Below are positions 27,412-36,980 of a stretch of 48,660 bases of DNA, in pieces. The position numbers were made by a program, and so were the translations under genes. The notes below the pieces were generated by a model. That model was not told the origin of the DNA. It ran no database searches and was given only the letters and a program-made list of their open reading frames with translations. Numbering within the stretch: position 1 is the first letter of the stretch; each line of letters begins with the position of its first letter. Source of the DNA: Candidatus Zipacnadia bacterium (GTDB lineage Bacteria > Armatimonadota > Zipacnadia > Zipacnadales > UBA5352); the NCBI GenBank assembly GCA_029820945.1, contig JALGUJ010000024.1, positions 1-48,660 of the forward strand, written 5' to 3'.

Positions 27412-29700
27412 TCAGGTCTTCTCAAGCCGGGCGCGGCCGGCGAGCAGCTTCTTCACGCCGCCGCCGCCCTTGAAGGCCACCGTGACCTTCCAGTCATCCC
27501 TGTCGGCCTCGGCGGTCACCACGATCCCGTCGCCGAACTTCGGGTGCCGCACCTTCTCCCCAGCCTTGTATGCCTCGACCGCATCCGCCTGCTCCGCGGC
27601 GGGCCCCCGCTGCCGCCCGCGCCTGGGCTCCTCCGAGGCCGCGCGGGCGCGCGCGAGGATCGAGGCGATGTCAATCTCCCGGCCGCCGCTCGGCTCCTCC
27701 AGCACGTCCTCGCCGGTGTCGAGGATGCGCGGCTGCGCGGCGTCGGCGTACCGCTGCCTGCGGTCCAGCAGCTCCTCGGGCAGATCGGCCAGGAAGCGCG
27801 ACGGCCGCTGGCGGCGGGTCTCCCCGTAGATGGTGCGGTGGAAGGCGTGGCTGAGGTGCAGCAGCTTCTGCGCGCGCGTCATGCCGACGTAGGCGAGCCG
27901 CCGCTCCTCCTCCAGCTCACGCGGATCACCCCCCTGCAGCGAGCGCTGGTGCGGGAAGATCCCCTCCTCCATCGAGACCATGAAGACGATCGGGAACTCC
28001 AGGCCCTTGGCCGAGTGCAGCGTCATCAGCGAGACGGAGCCGGACAGCTCGTCGGCCTGGTCGATGTCGGAGATGAGCGCGATGTGCTCGAGGAACTCCT
28101 GCAGGCCAGCGTCGGGGTTCCCGCGCGCGAAGGCCGCGGCGACCGTCACGAACTCCTGCAGGTTCTCCACCCGCATCGCGTCCTCGGCCTTGCCCGAGTC
28201 CCTGAGCGTCGCGATCAGACGCGTGTTCTCGACCACCGCGCGCACGAGATCCGGCAGCGACGCGCTCCCGACCCGCTGGCGCAGCAGCGTCATCGTGTCG
28301 TAGAAGTCGCCGACGGCCGCGCGCGCCCGCGGGCAGCGGTCCTCATCCGCGGCGAAGATGCGGCAGGCCTCGAACAGCGAGACCGCGTTGACCTCCGCGA
28401 CCAGCGTCAGCGCCTCCAGCGTCACGTCCCCGATGCCCCGCCTGGGCGTGTTGATGATGCGCCGCAGCGACAGGTTGTCGGCCGGGTTGTGCAGGGCGCG
28501 CAGGTAGGCGATGGCGTCCTTGATCTCGGCGCGCTCGAAGAAGCGCAGGCCGCCCACGATCTGGTAGGGGATGTGCCGCGCGGCCAGCGCCTGCTCGAAG
28601 TTCCGCGAGGCTGCGTTCACGCGGTACAGCACGGCGTAGTCACCGTAGCGCGCCCCGCCTGCCGCCACCTGCGTCTCGATGGTCTGCGCCACCCACTCGG
28701 CCTCCTCCTCCTCGTTCACCGCCTCGTACAGCACCACGTTATCGCCCGGCGGGTTGGCCGTCCAGAGCCGCTTCTCAGCGCGGTTCTCGTTCTCCTCGAT
28801 GACCGCGTTCGCAGCCTCGATGATCTTGGCGGTCGAGCGGTAGTTGCGCTCGAGCTTCACCACCTGGGCCTCCGGGAAGTGCTCCTGGAAGTCGAGGATG
28901 ATCCGCACGTCCGCGCCGCGCCAGCCGTAGATCGACTGGTCGTCATCGCCCACCACGCACAGGTTCCCGTGTTCCTCCGCGATCAGCTCGACGAAGCGGA
29001 ACTGCGCGAAGTTGATGTCCTGGTACTCATCGACCAGCACGTACCCGAAGCGCTGCTGGTACTTGCGGCGGACGTCGTCGTGCGTCTCCAGGAGCTGCAC
29101 GGTCTTCATGATGAGATCGTCGAAGTCCAGCGCGTTGTTGCGCTCCAGCTCGCGCTGGTAGCCCGTGTAGACGCGCGTGACGAGCCGCTCGAAGGGCCCC
29201 TTCGCGCTGCGGCGGTAGTCATCGGCGGTCATCAGCTCGTTCTTCGCCCCGCTGATGGCCCACAGCACGTCGCTGTTGGTGCGGTCCCTGCAGCGGTCGC
29301 CCTCGGGGAGCTTGACCTCGATGCGCGCGCGCACGTCCTTGACGATGGCCGACTGATCGGCCTCATCGAAGATAGAGTACTCCGGCGGCACGCCGATCCG
29401 GTGGCCGTCCACGCGCAGGATGCGCGCGCAGGCGGAGTGGAAGGTGCCGGCCCAGATGTGCCGCGCCTGGTCGCCCACGAGCTGCTCGATGCGCTCCTTC
29501 ATCTCGTTGGCGGCCTTGTTCGTGAAGGTCACCGCGAGGATCGAGCGCGGGTCGATGCCGCAGCTCTGGATCATGTGGGCGATCCGGTAGGTCAGCGCGC
29601 GCGTTTTGCCCGAGCCCGCGCCCGCGAAGATCAGGACGGGCCCTTCGACGCACTCAGCGGCCTCGCGCTGGTTCTCGTTGAGGTCTTCGAGCAATGACAT
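27412..29700 (-). CDS. pcrA: ATP-dependent DNA helicase PcrA/UvrD
   Basis: A 762-residue superfamily 1A 3'-5' helicase acting in nucleotide excision repair, replication restart and removal of RecA filaments. The start at 29700 has GGGAG about ten bases upstream. Motifs appear in order: Walker A AGAGSGKTRA (Lys32), Ia AVTFTNKAANEM, II VDEYQDIN, III GDDDQSIYGWRGAD, IV LERNYRS, V TLHSAKGLEF and VI YVGMTRA. The C-terminal about 50 residues (VRHPKFGDGIVV) form the RNA-polymerase-interacting Tudor-like region typical of PcrA. A promoter and a hairpin lie between this gene and pyrG upstream. Confidence 0.96.
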   Translation of the reverse strand: MSLLEDLNENQREAAECVEGPVLIFAGAGSGKTRALTYRIAHMIQSCGIDPRSILAVTFTNKAANEMKERIEQLVGDQARHIWAGTFHSACARILRVDGHRIGVPPEYSIFDEADQSAIVKDVRARIEVKLPEGDRCRDRTNSDVLWAISGAKNELMTADDYRRSAKGPFERLVTRVYTGYQRELERNNALDFDDLIMKTVQLLETHDDVRRKYQQRFGYVLVDEYQDINFAQFRFVELIAEEHGNLCVVGDDDQSIYGWRGADVRIILDFQEHFPEAQVVKLERNYRSTAKIIEAANAVIEENENRAEKRLWTANPPGDNVVLYEAVNEEEEAEWVAQTIETQVAAGGARYGDYAVLYRVNAASRNFEQALAARHIPYQIVGGLRFFERAEIKDAIAYLRALHNPADNLSLRRIINTPRRGIGDVTLEALTLVAEVNAVSLFEACRIFAADEDRCPRARAAVGDFYDTMTLLRQRVGSASLPDLVRAVVENTRLIATLRDSGKAEDAMRVENLQEFVTVAAAFARGNPDAGLQEFLEHIALISDIDQADELSGSVSLMTLHSAKGLEFPIVFMVSMEEGIFPHQRSLQGGDPRELEEERRLAYVGMTRAQKLLHLSHAFHRTIYGETRRQRPSRFLADLPEELLDRRQRYADAAQPRILDTGEDVLEEPSGGREIDIASILARARAASEEPRRGRQRGPAAEQADAVEAYKAGEKVRHPKFGDGIVVTAEADRDDWKVTVAFKGGGGVKKLLAGRARLEKT

Positions 29701-29821
29701 CGATGATAGCTCCCGGTCGATGGACAAGCGCCCCCGGACCTCGGAGGCGCGAGTATGCGGCTGATTCCAGTGCAGCGACGCACAACTTTGCCCTGTCGAA
29801 CGTGCACGCCCCGCCACATCG

Positions 29822-29850
29822 AGTATATCACATCGGCGGCCTGGAGTCTC
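29822..29850 (-). promoter_or_regulatory. Probable promoter of pcrA
   Basis: On the minus strand TATACT (29827-29822) is preceded after 17 bases by GAGACT (29850-29845), a weak -35 matching GAC of TTGACA. It lies about 120 bases before the pcrA start codon, downstream of the 29864-29884 hairpin. Confidence 0.5.
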
Positions 29851-29863
29851 GCGCGCCCTGGAG

Positions 29864-29884
29864 GCGCGTCCGGCTTGGACGCGC
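29864..29884 (-). terminator. Hairpin between pyrG and pcrA
   Basis: GCGCGTCC (29864-29871) and GGACGCGC (29877-29884) form a perfect 8-bp stem with a 5-base loop. It lies after the pyrG stop codon and before the pcrA promoter. No U-tract is seen. Confidence 0.4.
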
Positions 29885-29995
29885 GCGCCGGCTTCGGGCG
29901 CTCCTCTGGAGCGTCCTCGGTACGGCCCCTCCGACGGCGGCGGCAAGGACATGGGCGAACAAGGAAGCTCGCCCCTCTTCCTGCACCGCCGGCGA

Positions 29996-31630
29996 CTACG
30001 CCTCTGAGCGCTCCGTCGGCGCGACCGCGGCGTGGCGCAGCGCCGCCGCCACCAGCCCGCGGAAGAGCGGATGGGCGCGGTTCGGCCGCGACTTGAACTC
30101 CGCGTGGAACTGCGTCGCGATGAAGAACGGGTGATCCGGCAGCTCGATCATCTCCACCAGGTCCCCCTCCGGCGAGGTGCCCGAGAACACCATCCCGTGC
30201 TCGGCGAGCGTCTCCCGGTACTCGTTGTTGACCTCCAGCCGGTGCCGGTGGCGCTCGGAGATCTCCTCGGCCTCGTAGAGGCGCGCGGCCAGCGAGCCGG
30301 GCTGCAGCACGCACGGATACGCCCCCAGCCGCATCGTCCCCCCCAGCTCCGTGATGTACTCCTGCTCCTTCATGTAGATGATGACGGCATGCTCCGCCTC
30401 CTCCTTGAACTCGCGCGAGTTCGCGTCCTGAAGCCCGCAGACGTTGCGCGCGAACTCGATCACCGCCATCTGCAGCCCCAGGCAGAGCCCCAGGTACGGG
30501 ATGCCGTCCTCGCGTGCGTAGCCGATGGCCTCGATCTTGCCCTCGATGCCGCGGTCGCCGAAGCCGCCCGGCACCACCACGCCGTGCACATCCGCGAGGT
30601 GCGCCTCGGCGCCGTCACGCTCGACCTCCTCGGAGTCCACGTACTTGATGTTCACCCGCGCGTTGTTGGCGATGCCCCCGTGCATGAGCGCCTCGGTGAC
30701 CGACAGGTAAGCGTCCTGCAGGTCCATGTACTTGCCGACCATGGCGATGGTGACCTCGTGGTCGGGGTGGCTGTAGCGCTCGCAGATCTCGCGCCACTCG
30801 CTCAGGTCGGGGGTGCGCAGGGGCAGGGCGAGGGCCATGCACACCAGGTCGGCCATGCGCTGCTCTTCCAGCGCCAGCGGGATGTGGTAGAGCGACTCCT
30901 GGACGTCCACCGCCTCGATGACCGCCTCGTCCGAGACGTCGCAGAACAGCGAGAGCTTCCGCCGCACCTCCCCGGTCAGTGGCATTGGCGTGCGAACAAC
31001 GAGCAGGTCGGGCTGCAGGCCGATGCTGCGCAGCTCGCGCACGGAGTGCTGGGTCGGCTTGGTCTTCAACTCCCCGACGGTGGACAGGTAGGGCACCAGC
31101 GTGACGTGGAGGAAGCAGGTGTTCTCCCGGCCCTCCTCGATGCGCATCTGGCGGATGGCCTCGTAGAACGGCTGGGCCTCAATGTCGCCGACGGTGCCGC
31201 CGATCTCGGTGATGAGGACGTCGGCGTCGTAGGCGCCGGCGCACTTGCGGATGCGCGACTTGATCTCGTCGGTGATGTGCGGGATGACCTGGACGGTCTG
31301 ACCAAGGTAGTAGTCGCCGTCGCGCTCCTTGGCGATGACGGAGCCGTAGACCTGGCCGGTGGTGACGTTGGAGAGCTCGCTCAGCGGCTCGTCCACGAAG
31401 CGCTCGTAGTGGCCCAGATCCAGGTCGGTCTCCGAGCCGTCGTCGGTGACGAACACCTCGCCGTGCTGGAATGGGTTCATCAGCCCGGCGTCCACGTTGA
31501 TGTACGGGTCGATCTTGAGGATCGCGATGCGGATGCCACGCGCCTTGAGCAGCCGTCCCAGGGACGCACACGAGATCCCCTTGCCGATACCCGAGACCAC
31601 GCCACCGGTCACGAAGCAGTACTTGGTCAT
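29996..31630 (-). CDS. pyrG: CTP synthase
   Basis: Converts UTP to CTP using glutamine-derived ammonia and ATP. The 544-residue protein starts at ATG 31630 with GGGGAGCAGG upstream. The N-terminal amidoligase domain begins [20 protein letters not shown] and includes [10 protein letters not shown]. The C-terminal class I glutamine amidotransferase domain has GLCLGLQ with the catalytic Cys and FHAEFKSRP with the catalytic His region. The length is as expected for the family. A GC-rich hairpin lies upstream at 31664-31687, a position where pyrG attenuators occur in some Gram-positive bacteria, though no U-tract follows here. Confidence 0.97.
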   Translation of the reverse strand: MTKYCFVTGGVVSGIGKGISCASLGRLLKARGIRIAILKIDPYINVDAGLMNPFQHGEVFVTDDGSETDLDLGHYERFVDEPLSELSNVTTGQVYGSVIAKERDGDYYLGQTVQVIPHITDEIKSRIRKCAGAYDADVLITEIGGTVGDIEAQPFYEAIRQMRIEEGRENTCFLHVTLVPYLSTVGELKTKPTQHSVRELRSIGLQPDLLVVRTPMPLTGEVRRKLSLFCDVSDEAVIEAVDVQESLYHIPLALEEQRMADLVCMALALPLRTPDLSEWREICERYSHPDHEVTIAMVGKYMDLQDAYLSVTEALMHGGIANNARVNIKYVDSEEVERDGAEAHLADVHGVVVPGGFGDRGIEGKIEAIGYAREDGIPYLGLCLGLQMAVIEFARNVCGLQDANSREFKEEAEHAVIIYMKEQEYITELGGTMRLGAYPCVLQPGSLAARLYEAEEISERHRHRLEVNNEYRETLAEHGMVFSGTSPEGDLVEMIELPDHPFFIATQFHAEFKSRPNRAHPLFRGLVAAALRHAAVAPTERSEA

Positions 31631-31663
31631 GGCCTGCTCCCCGTCACGAGTATGAATGCCACC

Positions 31664-31687
31664 GGGGCGGCCACGAGCGGCCGCCCC
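31664..31687 (-). terminator. GC-rich hairpin upstream of pyrG
   Basis: GGGGCGGCC (31664-31672) and GGCCGCCCC (31679-31687) make a perfect 9-bp stem with a 6-base loop, in the space between the acidic coiled-coil gene and pyrG. It could terminate the upstream gene or act as a leader structure of pyrG. Confidence 0.45.
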
Positions 31688-31717
31688 CTGGTGGCTGCGT
31701 GATCGGCGGCCGGGAGC

Positions 31718-32284
31718 CTACACTTCGGCCTCGGGTTGCGCCTCGTCCTCCCCCTCCCCGGCCTCCTCAGGCTCAGCGCCCTCCTCCGCCTCAGCGGGCT
31801 CCTCCACCTGAGCGGGCTCCTCCGCCTCAGCGGCCTCCTCAACCTCACCGCCGGAGTCGGCGGCTTCCTCAGCGGCCTCGGGCTCCGGCGCCTCGGCCGC
31901 CGGCTCGGCGACGTCCTCTTCGGAGACGACCGGCGATTCGTCCTCAACCTCGACCGCCTTGGGCCGCGACGCGGCCTTCCTGAGCTTCAGCTCCATGATC
32001 TCCTGCTCCAGCCGGTCGATCTCGTCCGCGATCTCATCGATGCGCCTGCAGTCGGTCAGCAGGTCCACGTTCCGGACCTTGCTCTTGCGGTGCAGCGTGT
32101 ACACCTTGCTGCCCATCTCGGTCAGGAGCTGGTGGCGCTCGCGCGCCAGCTCCCGGATCTCGTTCCGGCGCTCCTGGACCGCACTGACCTCCTCCCACCA
32201 CTGTCCGACCGCGCTCCTGGTCCGCCTGGCCCATCCCGACACGCTCTGGTTCACCCACTTGAGCTGGTCCTTCATACCTGCCAT
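31718..32284 (-). CDS. Acidic coiled-coil protein, unknown function
   Basis: Encodes 188 residues from ATG at 32284 with AGGAGGAG upstream. Residues 1-105 are charged and helical (VQERRNEIRELARERHQLL, then IDRLEQEIMELKL), predicting a coiled coil. Residues 110-188 are an acidic Glu/Ala/Pro-rich low-complexity tail with EEPAQ and EEPAE repeats. No signal peptide or membrane span is visible. I do not recognise the family. It lies between the radical SAM gene and pyrG on the same strand. The acidic tail resembles those of trigger factor and RpsB in this window. Confidence 0.7.
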   Translation of the reverse strand: MAGMKDQLKWVNQSVSGWARRTRSAVGQWWEEVSAVQERRNEIRELARERHQLLTEMGSKVYTLHRKSKVRNVDLLTDCRRIDEIADEIDRLEQEIMELKLRKAASRPKAVEVEDESPVVSEEDVAEPAAEAPEPEAAEEAADSGGEVEEAAEAEEPAQVEEPAEAEEGAEPEEAGEGEDEAQPEAEV

Positions 32285-32360
32285 CGTCGCTCCTCCTCCG
32301 AGCGCATCTGAACGCGCGTGGTTGGCGCCGAAGGCCCGCTTAACCGCCTGGACGCCTCGG

Positions 32361-33287
32361 CTACAGGAAGTGTCTGGGGCGCTCGTCGAGCCGGTGCAGG
32401 CCCGCCTCGAGGGTGGCCCGAACGGCCTCCTGGTACTCCCCCCGGGTAATCCGCCGGCTCAACTCAGGATACTGGTAAGCCTCATAGCATGGCCGGTACT
32501 GCGCCATCACGTTCACGTAGGTATCGCGGCTCAGCGATGCCAGGAACTGCATGATCTCGGCGGTGCCCGCCAGGCCCTCAGGCAGCACCAGATGCCGAAC
32601 CAGCAGTCCGCGCCGCGCCAGGCCGCGATCGTCAATCTCCAGGTCTCCCACCTGGCGGTGCATCTCCGCTATCGCCGCCCGCATCACGCCGGGGTAGTCG
32701 TTCGCGGCCGAGAAGCGCCCGGCCACCTCGGACTGCGCGTACTTGGCATCGGGCATGTAGATATCGACGACCCCATCGAGCAGCCGCAGCGTGCCGACCG
32801 CGTCATACCCGCCCGTGTTGTAGACCAGGGGCAGATTCAGGCCCCTCTCGACCGCGGGGCCGAGGGCCTCGAGAATCTGCGGCACGAAGTGCGTGGGCGT
32901 CACGAAATTGATGTTGTGGCAGCCCAGCTCCTGCATCCGCACCATGATATTCGCAAGCTCGCGGGCGGCGACCTCCGTCCCGCGGCGCAGGTGGCTGATA
33001 TCGTAGTTCTGGCAGAAGATGCAGCCGAGGCTGCAGCCCGCGAAGAAGATGGTCCCCGACCCGCCGGAGCCTACCAGCGGCCGTTCCTCGCCGAAGTGCG
33101 GCGCGGCCGAGCTCACCAGCGCCAGGCGCCCACCGCCGCAGTAGCCGCGCTCGTCGTCGAGCCGATTGACGCCGCACTCGCGGGGGCAGATGCGGCAGTG
33201 GCCCAGCATCTCCCGGGCCGCCTCGGCCCGCTCGGAGAGCGCTCCGCTCTCATAGAGGGCCAGGTATGCCGGCCACTGTGCCGCCAC
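32361..33287 (-). CDS. PflX-type radical SAM protein
   Basis: A 308-residue radical SAM enzyme. The cluster-binding triad Cys85-x3-Cys89-x2-Cys92 (GCSLGCIFCQN) is intact. N-terminal cysteines at 31, 34, 38 and 50 (CRICPRECGV...YCGGG) add the extra site found in PflX/COG1313 proteins, related to pyruvate formate-lyase activating enzymes. The substrate of this family is generally unknown. The start is GTG at 33287, six bases after the surE stop codon, so translation is likely coupled. Neighbours surE, serA and pyrG give no specific clue to substrate. Confidence 0.88.
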   Translation of the reverse strand: MAAQWPAYLALYESGALSERAEAAREMLGHCRICPRECGVNRLDDERGYCGGGRLALVSSAAPHFGEERPLVGSGGSGTIFFAGCSLGCIFCQNYDISHLRRGTEVAARELANIMVRMQELGCHNINFVTPTHFVPQILEALGPAVERGLNLPLVYNTGGYDAVGTLRLLDGVVDIYMPDAKYAQSEVAGRFSAANDYPGVMRAAIAEMHRQVGDLEIDDRGLARRGLLVRHLVLPEGLAGTAEIMQFLASLSRDTYVNVMAQYRPCYEAYQYPELSRRITRGEYQEAVRATLEAGLHRLDERPRHFL

Positions 33288-33293
33288 GCGGCG

Positions 33294-34058
33294 TCACTCC
33301 ACCAGTCCGTCGAGCAGCTCTTTCAGATGCCGCCTGGCGCCGCGGAAGTTCATGTCGAAGTAGACGGGCGTGACCGAGATCATGCCGGCCCGGACCGCGG
33401 CGATGTCGGTGCCCTCGTCGCAGTCGCACTCCAGCGGCTCCCCCGAGAACCAGTAATAGCTGTGGCCCCGTGGATCGACCCGGCGGTCGAGGGAATTGAT
33501 GTACCTGCGTCGGCCCAGGCGCGTGAGTGTCGCCGGCCCGAGCTCGTCAGGCGGGAGGCTGGGAACGTTCACGTTGAGGAAGGTGTCCGCGGGCAGATCG
33601 CACCCGGCCATGCGGCCGGCGAGCGTCCCGGCGAACTCCGCCGCCGTGGCGAACTCGCAGTCCTCATAGGCCGTCACCGAGATCGCGAACGAGTTGATGC
33701 CCTGCAGCGCGGCCTCCATGGCGGCCGACACCGTGCCGGAGTAGAGCACCTCCTCGCCGAGGTTGGCGCCCGCGTTGATGCCCGCCACCACCAGGTCGGG
33801 CGCGGGCCGGCCATCGGCGGTGGCGAGGATCGTGCAGTCGGCGGGGGTGCCGTTGGTGGCGTAGGCCTCCTGCACCGGCGCGCCGAGCTTGACCGGCGCC
33901 ATGCGCAGGGGCTTGTGCAGCGTGATGCCGTGGCCCGTCGCGCTCTGCTGGCGCTCCGGGGCGATGACGATCAGCTCGCCCAGCGGGGCGAGCACCCTCA
34001 CCAGCTCCAGCAGCCCCGGCGCGTGGATCCCGTCGTCGTTGGTGACCAGTATCCTCAT
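33294..34058 (-). CDS. surE: 5'/3'-nucleotidase SurE
   Basis: A metal-dependent nucleoside monophosphate phosphatase with survival or housekeeping functions. The 254-residue protein begins MRILVTNDDGIHAPG, in which the NDDG aspartates bind metal. ERQQSATGHGITLHKPL, ATNGTPADC and GINAGANLGEEVLYSGTVSAAMEAA are the other family signatures. The start codon is at 34058, 75 bases after the serA stop codon. It is followed within six bases by the radical SAM gene. Length and motif order are standard. Confidence 0.95.
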   Translation of the reverse strand: MRILVTNDDGIHAPGLLELVRVLAPLGELIVIAPERQQSATGHGITLHKPLRMAPVKLGAPVQEAYATNGTPADCTILATADGRPAPDLVVAGINAGANLGEEVLYSGTVSAAMEAALQGINSFAISVTAYEDCEFATAAEFAGTLAGRMAGCDLPADTFLNVNVPSLPPDELGPATLTRLGRRRYINSLDRRVDPRGHSYYWFSGEPLECDCDEGTDIAAVRAGMISVTPVYFDMNFRGARRHLKELLDGLVE

Positions 34059-34133
34059 CTCAGCGTCCCATCGAGGGCCTGGGGCCCGCCCTCCGTGGTC
34101 TCCGCGTAAGAGGCCGCCCCGCCCGCGCGGCCT

Positions 34134-35723
34134 TCATCCCCCGAACTCGACCGGCTCGAGGCGCTGCACGCCGGGAAGGCCGCTGATCTGCTCACGTACC
34201 TCCGAGTTGACGCGCTCGGCGACCGACACCGCCATCAGTCCGAGGCCGTCGATGACCTCGCGGCCGACCTGGATGCCGAGGATGTTGATCCGCGCGTCGC
34301 CGAGAATCCGGCCCACCGTCCCCACGAAGCCGGGGCGGTCGGGCCGCGCGTTCCAGATCAGCAGCACCGTCTGCCGGGGCACCAGGTCCAGCCCGAAGCC
34401 TGCGATCTCCACGATGCGCGCCTGCCCGCGATCCAGCAGCGCGCCGGCCACGATGTTCTGCCCCACGCGGTCCAGCACCAGGGTCTCGACGAACTGCGAG
34501 TAGCCTCTCGAATCGGCCGGGACGCCGTGGCCCGTGCGCAGGCCGCGCTCGGCCGCGATCAGCGGCGCGTTCACGTAGTTGACCGGCTCGTCCCCGAGGC
34601 GCTGCAGCAGCCCCGCGAGGAAGTGCCCGCTGACGATGCCGACGTGCTCCTCGGGCGCGTCGGTCTTCAGGTAGAGCGTCGCCGCGCTCGGCGGTCCCGA
34701 CAGCAGCGCGGCCTGAACCGCGCCGAGGCTCTCGGCCAGCGGCAGGAAGGGCCCGATGGCGTCCATCTCCTCCGCCGACAGGGCCGGGACGTTGACCGGC
34801 CAGCGCGGCGGAGCGCCCGCCAGCACCTCAAGCACCTGATCGGCCGCCTCCCTCGCCACCAGCGCCTGCGCCTCGTGCGTCGAGGCCGCCACGTGCGGCG
34901 TGGCCACCACGTTCGGCAGCCCCACCAGCTCGGGGTCCGGCCTTGGCTCGGTCTCGAAGACGTCGAGCGCGGCGCCACCCAACCGGCCCTCACGCAGGGC
35001 CGCCACCAGCGCCTCCTCATCCACCAGCGAGCCCCGCGCGCAGTTCACCAGCAGCGCCCCCGGCCTCATCAGCGCGAGCTCCTCGGCGCCGATCATGTGC
35101 CGCGACTCCTCCGTCAGAGCCGCGTGCAGGCTGACCACGTCCGAACGGCCCAGCAGATCCTGCAGCGGCACGGGCTCGGCACCCAGCTCAGCCGCGACGT
35201 CGTCGGGCACGTAGGGGTCATGCGCGAGCACGCTCATGTCGAAGGCGCGCGCGCGCTTCGCGACCTCGGCGCCGATCTTGCCCAGGCCGACGATGCCGAG
35301 GGTCTTGCGGAAGAGCTGCCGGCCCGTGGCCTCGCTCTTCGCCCACCGGCCGCTCTTGAGCGCCGCATCCGCGGCGGGGATGCGCCTGGACAGCGCCAGC
35401 ATCATGGCGATGGTGTGCTCGGCGGCGGCGATGGTGTTGCCCGTCGGCGTGTTCACCACCGCGATGCCCCGCCGCGTCGCCGCATCGACATCGATGTTGT
35501 CAACGCCCACCCCGGCGCGCGCGATGACGCGCAGCCTCGATGCGGCCCCGATCAGCTCCGCGTCCACCCGCGTGCCGCTGCGGACGATGAGCGCATCCGC
35601 CTCCCCGACGGCGTCCCGGAGCTGCCCGTGGCCGAGCTCGCAGACGTCAACCACCCGCGCGCGCCCCTCCAGCACCGCCAGCCCCTCCTCGGCTATGGGG
35701 TCGCAGACCAGCACCGTCGGCAT
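34134..35723 (-). CDS. serA: D-3-phosphoglycerate dehydrogenase
   Basis: Catalyses the first step of serine synthesis, oxidising 3-phosphoglycerate with NAD+. The 529-residue long form has a catalytic/NAD-binding core with GIVGLGKIG at about 143-151, Arg230 (NCARGSLVD), Glu259 (DVFETEP) and His277 (ATPHVAAST). An intervening ASB domain (about 310-450) and a C-terminal ACT domain (about 455-529) form a possible serine-regulated module. The start ATG at 35723 lies one base after the stop codon of the class V aminotransferase, so the two are surely coexpressed. In this species the pair probably supplies the first two steps of serine synthesis. Confidence 0.97.
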   Translation of the reverse strand: MPTVLVCDPIAEEGLAVLEGRARVVDVCELGHGQLRDAVGEADALIVRSGTRVDAELIGAASRLRVIARAGVGVDNIDVDAATRRGIAVVNTPTGNTIAAAEHTIAMMLALSRRIPAADAALKSGRWAKSEATGRQLFRKTLGIVGLGKIGAEVAKRARAFDMSVLAHDPYVPDDVAAELGAEPVPLQDLLGRSDVVSLHAALTEESRHMIGAEELALMRPGALLVNCARGSLVDEEALVAALREGRLGGAALDVFETEPRPDPELVGLPNVVATPHVAASTHEAQALVAREAADQVLEVLAGAPPRWPVNVPALSAEEMDAIGPFLPLAESLGAVQAALLSGPPSAATLYLKTDAPEEHVGIVSGHFLAGLLQRLGDEPVNYVNAPLIAAERGLRTGHGVPADSRGYSQFVETLVLDRVGQNIVAGALLDRGQARIVEIAGFGLDLVPRQTVLLIWNARPDRPGFVGTVGRILGDARINILGIQVGREVIDGLGLMAVSVAERVNSEVREQISGLPGVQRLEPVEFGG

Positions 35724-35724
35724 C

Positions 35725-36876
35725 TCAGCTCACACCCACGCCCGCGGCTTCGGCGGCCGCCCACACCATCTCGTCCCCGTTGCACTCGTACCCGAGATTC
35801 GCCAGGCCGTCGGCCACGGCCTGCAGCGTGCGCTCGATGTGCTCGAAGCGCACCAGCCCCATGTGCCCGATGCGGAAGATCGTGCCCTTGAGCTCGCCCT
35901 GCCCGCCCGAGATCAGCACGTCGTTGCGCTCGGCGACGACGCGTACCAGCTCGACGGTGTCCAGGCCCTCGGGGGCGCGCACGGCGGTGACTGTGTCCGA
36001 GCGGCAGCCCTCGCGGGCGAACAGCTCCAGGCCCGCTGCCTGCATGCCGGCCCGCACCGCCTCGGCCATGGCGTGGTGGCGCGCGAAGACGCTCTTCAGC
36101 CCCTCGGCCTCGATCAGGTCGAGCGAGGCGGCGAGCGCCGCGATGAGCGACGTGTTGGGCGTGTAGGGCGTCTGACCCCTGCGTAGAGACTCGCGTGCCC
36201 TGCGCAGGTCGAAGTAGTAGCCGGGCATGGTCGCCCGCTCGGCCGCGGCCCACGCCTCGTCACGCACGCCGACGAAGGCCAGTCCCGGCGGGAGCATGAG
36301 ACACTTCTGCGAGCCCGCGACGATGGCGTCCAGCCCCCAGTCGTCGCCCTGCACGGGCACGCCGCCGAGGCAGCTCACGCAGTCCACGATGGTGAAGGCG
36401 CCCGCGTCGCGGGCCGCGGCGGCGATCTCGCCGATGGGGTGCGTGACCCCGGTCGAGGTCTCATTGTGTGCGCAAAGAAGAGCGCGCGAATCCGCGGCGG
36501 CGAGTTCGCGCCGAATCACATCGGGGTCGGCGGGCCATCCCGGCTCGAAGACGCACGGCGTCACGGCGGCGCCGAAAACCTCGGCGATCTCGCCCAGCCG
36601 CTCGCCGAACTTCCCGGCCTGCACCGCCAGGACGCGGTCGCCCGGAGAGAGGAACGTGGTCACGGCCGCCTCGAGGGCCCCGGTTCCGGAGCTGGTCAGG
36701 ATGAGCGCGTCGCCACCGATGCCCATGAGCCGCCGCAGGCCGGCGGTGCAGCGCTCGAGCAGCCGGCCCATCAGCTCACCGCGGTGATAGAAACCGGGGC
36801 CGCCGAGCGCCTCCCGCACCTCGGGCGGCAGATTCGTGGGCCCCGGGATCATCAGCAGCGGATCGGTCTCCGACAT
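35725..36876 (-). CDS. Class V aminotransferase, probable phosphoserine aminotransferase
   Basis: Encodes 383 residues from ATG at 36876 (GGAGAGAGAG upstream). It is a class V PLP enzyme with Lys191 (GSQKCLMLPPG) for the Schiff base, the SSGTGALEAA and CAHNETSTGV segments of the cofactor site, and the IPGPTNLPPEV start typical of serine-glyoxylate/alanine-glyoxylate aminotransferases. In several bacteria and archaea this type replaces SerC. Here it sits directly upstream of serA, so phosphohydroxypyruvate to phosphoserine conversion is the likely task, with serine-glyoxylate transamination the alternative. The frame continues upstream to 36912 without a better ribosome site. Confidence 0.88.
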   Translation of the reverse strand: MSETDPLLMIPGPTNLPPEVREALGGPGFYHRGELMGRLLERCTAGLRRLMGIGGDALILTSSGTGALEAAVTTFLSPGDRVLAVQAGKFGERLGEIAEVFGAAVTPCVFEPGWPADPDVIRRELAAADSRALLCAHNETSTGVTHPIGEIAAAARDAGAFTIVDCVSCLGGVPVQGDDWGLDAIVAGSQKCLMLPPGLAFVGVRDEAWAAAERATMPGYYFDLRRARESLRRGQTPYTPNTSLIAALAASLDLIEAEGLKSVFARHHAMAEAVRAGMQAAGLELFAREGCRSDTVTAVRAPEGLDTVELVRVVAERNDVLISGGQGELKGTIFRIGHMGLVRFEHIERTLQAVADGLANLGYECNGDEMVWAAAEAAGVGVS

Positions 36877-36980
36877 CAGCTCACTCTCTCTCCGTCCGAC
36901 CGTGCGGGCCACCGAGCACGGCGGCGCCTTCTCTCACACGCGCCGAAGCGGCACCATCGCGGCGGGCGGCGGCCGCGCGC

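Noticed and set aside
29701-29952. Upstream extension of pcrA
   Set aside because: The extension is basic and non-homologous in composition; the ATG at 29700 is preceded by a ribosome binding site and begins the helicase N-terminus.
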